From contig NZ_VANU01000002.1 in NCBI RefSeq assembly GCF_005771535.1, positions 248,001 to 312,000 on the forward strand: a stretch of 64,000 bases of DNA. Direction: 5' to 3'. Positions 60,644 to 64,000 of the stretch are shown here, in pieces (within the stretch, counting starts at the first letter, position 1; each line of letters begins with the position of its first letter). Under the pieces are notes generated by a model that did no database searches, was not told the origin of the DNA, and was given only the letters and a program-made list of their open reading frames with translations. Source of the DNA: Arcobacter arenosus (GTDB lineage Bacteria; Campylobacterota; Campylobacteria; Campylobacterales; Arcobacteraceae). The translations under genes were made by a program, and so were the position numbers.

Positions 60644-62857
60644 CTAACTTTTAGGAATCTTAATAGTAAAAACAGCACCATATTTATTATTTGATGCTTC
60701 AAGTTTGCCATTGCAATGTTTATTTATTATTGTTCTACTCATATAAAGACCAAGTCCTGTACCATCTTTATTTTTTTTAGTGGAAAAATATGCTTCGAAT
60801 ATTTTACTAAGTAACTCTTCTTTTATTCCCCCTGCATTATCATTGATGCTTAGGACTATATAATTGTTTTCTTCTTTTGTTTCAATGAAGATTTTTTTAT
60901 CTTCAATTTTTCTTTCAATTAGTACATCTTCTGCATTTTTAAATATATTCAATATCACTTGTCTTACTTCATTTTCATAGGTAGAAAACTTTTTTTTACA
61001 ATTGTAGTTTTTGAATATCTTTATATCATTTGTTTCAAGGGATAGTTTTATGATGTTTAATGATTTATCTGCTAACTCTTCAAACGAAACAGTTGTTTTT
61101 TCTTTTTCTGCTTTGAAGAAGTTTCTAAAATCATCTATAGTAGAAGATAAATGATTTGTGTATGTTGATATCAATTTTAGTTCATTATAAAGTTCATCTG
61201 AATTTATCTCTTTTCCTACCATGTTTTTAAGTATTAATGCATTTGTTGTAGCCGATAAGGCAGTAAGAGGCTGTCTCCACTGATGTGCTATCATACTTAG
61301 AATTTCTCCTTGTTGAGCTAGTTTTTGTTGGTGCATTATTAGTAATTGTTGATTTTCAAGTTTTTTTTGTGCAAGTACTTTTTCTGTTTTGTTAATAATA
61401 TATCCATTTATATGACTTAGTTTATTTTCATAGTCATAAGAAAATTGCCAATGAATAGATATATATTTTAGTTTTGAAATATCAGAATTAAGGATTAATC
61501 TAAATTCAAATTCATGAATATCTTGTCTTGAAAGTGCTTGTTTTTTTATTTTTAACATATTTTTTCTATCATCTGGATGTATAAGATTAAGAAAATGTTT
61601 AAAACTAATTACATCCTTGTCTACTTCATATATTTTTTTTGAAGATTCATCTAAATGAAGCGTATCATTAATTATATTGTATGTCCATATACCCATTTTT
61701 GCTAAAATTTGCATCTCTTTTAGTTTTTGAGCATACTCTTCACTTTTGTTCTTTTCTATACGTATACGATTATAAATACGAAATAAAATCAAAGAAAGAA
61801 AAGCAAAAGATTCTATTATCGAACCAATTTGCATACTTACAAGTCCATAGCTAGTATCAATTATCCCCGTAAAATATAAAGCACAATACATAGAGGTATT
61901 GATAAAAGTGAACATCCCAATAAAAATAAATAAACTATATTTAACTTTCTTGATAATCATATAAAGAACAAATAAAATTAGAGATATTAATCCAAAGTTT
62001 ATTATCACTAGTTCAATAAAAAGATCGACATAATAACTAAAATTAAAAAGTAGTAATATAATCCCAAGTGAGCTCATTATTAGTATAGCTTGAAATAAAA
62101 ATTTTGAAAAAGGGTATTTCTTGACTTGTTCTTTAAAAAATTTTTTAATAAATAAAGTAGAACCAATTAATACTCCTAGTGCAAGAATCTCAGCATATTT
62201 AACTAAATTAGGAATATCTATATACATTAAAATGTATCCAGAATGATATACCTGAAAAATGATAGTTATAAATATAAAATAAATATAATAGATAAATAGT
62301 TTTTCTCTAAATATAAAAAATATGATTAATGCACTAATCAAAATTAATGTCATTATAGAAAGATATATCATAAAAACATTTTCATAAAAATCATTATGTT
62401 TATCTACTTCATTATATGATTTAAAAATATCATAGGCATAAGTTGCATTGTATTTAGGCAATATCTTTATAAAAACTGTTTTACTGCTATTTTGTTCGAG
62501 CTCTACTTTAAAAGTATCTGTTACATATGGAAGTTGTTTATTTTTAAATGAAACGCTTGAGCCTCCTTTTAGAATATTGTTTTCATCATAGAGTTCTATT
62601 TTATAAAGAAAGGCTTCTCTAAATCTAATATATTGTGAAGAAGTGTATTTTAAGTCATTTTTTAAAGTAATACTTAGCCAAATTGTAGATTGAGTTGCGG
62701 CAAAACTTGGTTTATTTGTTTTCTTAAAAATTGAATGTTTGTTTTTTTTGATATAGTCTAATGTTTTATTTCCATTTATATCTTCATATACTAAATATTC
62801 TGCATTTAAAAAAGAGAAAAAAAATAAAAGTATTAATAGTTTAAATTTCAAGTTCAT
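60644..62857 (-). CDS. 7TMR-DISM sensor histidine kinase with PAS domain
   Basis: A 737-aa kinase: signal peptide, periplasmic 7TMR-DISMED2 domain (about residues 20-150), seven-helix 7TMR-DISM membrane region (about 160-365), PAS domain (about 380-490), coiled coil, HisKA with M-I-A-H-Q-W-R-Q-P-L (phospho-His near residue 523), and HATPase with N-I-F-K-N-A-E-D-V-L, N-D-N-A-G-G-I and G-T-G-L-G-L. It probably senses an extracellular ligand such as a carbohydrate or amino acid. No partner response regulator is adjacent. Confidence 0.9.
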   Translation of the reverse strand: MNLKFKLLILLFFFSFLNAEYLVYEDINGNKTLDYIKKNKHSIFKKTNKPSFAATQSTIWLSITLKNDLKYTSSQYIRFREAFLYKIELYDENNILKGGSSVSFKNKQLPYVTDTFKVELEQNSSKTVFIKILPKYNATYAYDIFKSYNEVDKHNDFYENVFMIYLSIMTLILISALIIFFIFREKLFIYYIYFIFITIIFQVYHSGYILMYIDIPNLVKYAEILALGVLIGSTLFIKKFFKEQVKKYPFSKFLFQAILIMSSLGIILLLFNFSYYVDLFIELVIINFGLISLILFVLYMIIKKVKYSLFIFIGMFTFINTSMYCALYFTGIIDTSYGLVSMQIGSIIESFAFLSLILFRIYNRIRIEKNKSEEYAQKLKEMQILAKMGIWTYNIINDTLHLDESSKKIYEVDKDVISFKHFLNLIHPDDRKNMLKIKKQALSRQDIHEFEFRLILNSDISKLKYISIHWQFSYDYENKLSHINGYIINKTEKVLAQKKLENQQLLIMHQQKLAQQGEILSMIAHQWRQPLTALSATTNALILKNMVGKEINSDELYNELKLISTYTNHLSSTIDDFRNFFKAEKEKTTVSFEELADKSLNIIKLSLETNDIKIFKNYNCKKKFSTYENEVRQVILNIFKNAEDVLIERKIEDKKIFIETKEENNYIVLSINDNAGGIKEELLSKIFEAYFSTKKNKDGTGLGLYMSRTIINKHCNGKLEASNNKYGAVFTIKIPKS

Positions 62858-63307
62858 AATCCGAAGTATTTCAAGGGTGAAAGTTTTGCAAAGGTAATAT
62901 TAGCATAAATAGATTTATAGATATGAATAAATAATTAATATCCAAATAAAAAAATAATCTTTTTTATGTCGCTTTTAAAGATATATAAAATTTAGACATG
63001 CTATGTATAAAAAATAAGCATACTAAATGTACAATTAATGATAGAAAATATCTTTACAAAAATTCTGCCAAGTTATAAAATACCTTTACAAAACACATTG
63101 AGGTGCTAATTGTAGTTTCTTAACTTTTGATTTCAAATATAAGTACCTCTTTTATGTTTTATACTCAATTCATAAGAAAATAAGTTTAAATAGTTGTTCA
63201 AAAATAAAAATGAACTAAAAAAATAATATTTTTAAAGCTTATTCTTAAAAGAAAAGTCATAGGTGGATTCATCTTGAATCTTAATTATGAAGGACTAAGG
63301 AAAAAAA
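62858..63307. other. Intergenic region before the TRAP-type gene
   Basis: About 450 nt of AT-rich DNA. It holds A/T tracts and a weak imperfect repeat (AGGTGC near 63102 and GTACCT near 63145). I see no ORF, tRNA, sigma54 site or recognisable riboswitch. It probably contains the divergent promoters for the histidine kinase and the binding protein, which cannot be placed exactly. Confidence 0.6.
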
Positions 63308-64000
63308 ATGACTAAGAACAGAAGAGAATTTATAAAGAAAACAGGTTTAGCAGGAATAGGTGCGGCAATTGCAGCTCCATCATTAGCAAATGCGGCAGTA
63401 TCAGAAAAAAAATTTAGATGGAAGATGACAAATTGTTATGGGGCAGGGGCACCATTTTATTCTACGGGACCAGGAAGTGCAAGTTACTTTTGTGATAGAG
63501 TTGAAGAATTATCTGGTGGTAGATTAAGAATTAAACATTATCCAGCAGGGGAATTAATCCCAGCAATGGAAGGGTTTGATGCGGTTTCTAAAGGAACTAT
63601 TCAAATGAATTGGGGTAATTCATTTTTTTGGGCAGGTAAAACTTTTGCAGCTCAATACTTTACAGCAGTTCCATTTGGGATGAACTTTCAAGGTACAAAT
63701 GCTTGGTTACAGTTTGGTGGTGGTCAAGAACTTTGGGATGAGGTATATAAACCCTTTAATGTTATTGGATTAGCAGCAGGTAATACTGGGGTTCAAATGA
63801 CAGGTTGGTTTAAAAAAGAGATAAATAAAGTTGAAGATTTAAATGGTCTTAGAATGAGAGTACCAGGTCTTGCAGGAAAAGTTTTAGAGCAACTTGGAGT
63901 TGGGGTTAAACTTCTTCCTGGTGGGGAAATTTTTCCAGCCCTTGAAAGAGGAGTTATTGATGCAGCAGAATTTGTAGGCCCTTTTCAAGATAGAAGAATG
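63308..64000 (+). CDS. TRAP transporter substrate-binding protein, Tat-exported (partial)
   Basis: The first 231 residues are visible and the gene runs off the right edge. A Tat signal (N-R-R-E-F-I-K-K, then a hydrophobic stretch and A-L-A-N-A style cleavage, residues 1-30) is followed by a DctP/TAXI-like binding domain: F-R-W-K-M-T-N-C-Y-G, E-L-S-G-G-R-L-R-I, and L-R-M-R-V-P-G-L-A-G near residue 180. Tat export implies folding before transport, as in some TRAP receptors for keto acids or mono-carboxylates. Ligand unknown. Confidence 0.88.
   Translation, partial: MTKNRREFIKKTGLAGIGAAIAAPSLANAAVSEKKFRWKMTNCYGAGAPFYSTGPGSASYFCDRVEELSGGRLRIKHYPAGELIPAMEGFDAVSKGTIQMNWGNSFFWAGKTFAAQYFTAVPFGMNFQGTNAWLQFGGGQELWDEVYKPFNVIGLAAGNTGVQMTGWFKKEINKVEDLNGLRMRVPGLAGKVLEQLGVGVKLLPGGEIFPALERGVIDAAEFVGPFQDRRM

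Overview
This window is AT-rich DNA with dense, mostly Campylobacterota-like genes. It best fits a diazotrophic member of the Arcobacteraceae, such as a relative of Arcobacter nitrofigilis. That is inferred from gene families and base composition; no database comparison was possible. The window is dominated by part of a nitrogen-fixation (nif) region. The nifENB, nifU, nifS and nifV genes are not visible and may lie left of position 1.

Layout. 1-6607: nif accessory genes (ankyrin protein, SagB-like nitroreductase, unknown 99-aa protein, nifX, DUF269, flavodoxin nifF, nifW, nifZ, a degenerate ferredoxin, a [2Fe-2S] ferredoxin, rpoN). 6612-8241: three minus-strand genes (MOSC, pentapeptide repeat, thioredoxin-like). 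8564-13153: nifH, an unknown 119-aa gene, nifD, nifK, then a terminator. 13316-20638: modE, modA, a Mop protein, modB, four unrelated genes, then modC. 20711-26096: a 31-aa peptide, aldo/keto reductase, NadB-like flavoprotein, nifT, nifA and a cysteine-less redoxin. 26101-36181: a carbonyl or electrophile-stress type cluster (dehydrogenases, cupins, MFS pump) with MarR and AraC regulators. 36196-39050: a c-di-GMP protein and a rhodanese. 39165-42108: SIR2-like, ClpX paralogue, GNAT and 2[4Fe-4S] ferredoxin behind a sigma54 promoter. 42132-53792: largely housekeeping genes, including SRP RNA, hom, an aminotransferase, rsmI, rpmE, miaA and a UbiA-family prenyltransferase. 53886-58653: two tRNA-Arg(UCG) genes followed by an AbiE toxin-antitoxin pair and poorly known genes. 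58685-64000: EAL protein, histidine kinase and the start of a TRAP-type binding protein.

How the genes fit together. At least four, probably five, -24/-12 promoters (GG-N10-GC with TGGAAC and TTGCA-like halves) precede nifX, nifH, the 31-aa peptide, the aldo/keto reductase operon and the SIR2-clpX-ferredoxin operon. NifA (24050) and RpoN (5354) are both encoded here, so the window holds regulator, sigma factor and targets. ModE boxes precede the molybdate uptake genes, which would supply Mo for FeMo-co. ClpX and the ferredoxin probably serve nitrogenase quality control and electron supply.

The most unusual signal is a family of four structured intercistronic elements (3008-3126, 4882-4995, 9526-9637, 10020-10131) upstream of nifF, a ferredoxin, the unknown nifH-nifD gene and nifD. 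Each has hairpin 1, a conserved linker, a kinked hairpin 2 with an A/GUUA internal loop and UUUAY cap, and a final module that can form either of two mutually exclusive hairpins. One alternative buries the Shine-Dalgarno sequence. Stem sequences differ between copies while pairing is kept, which is the signature of a conserved RNA structure.
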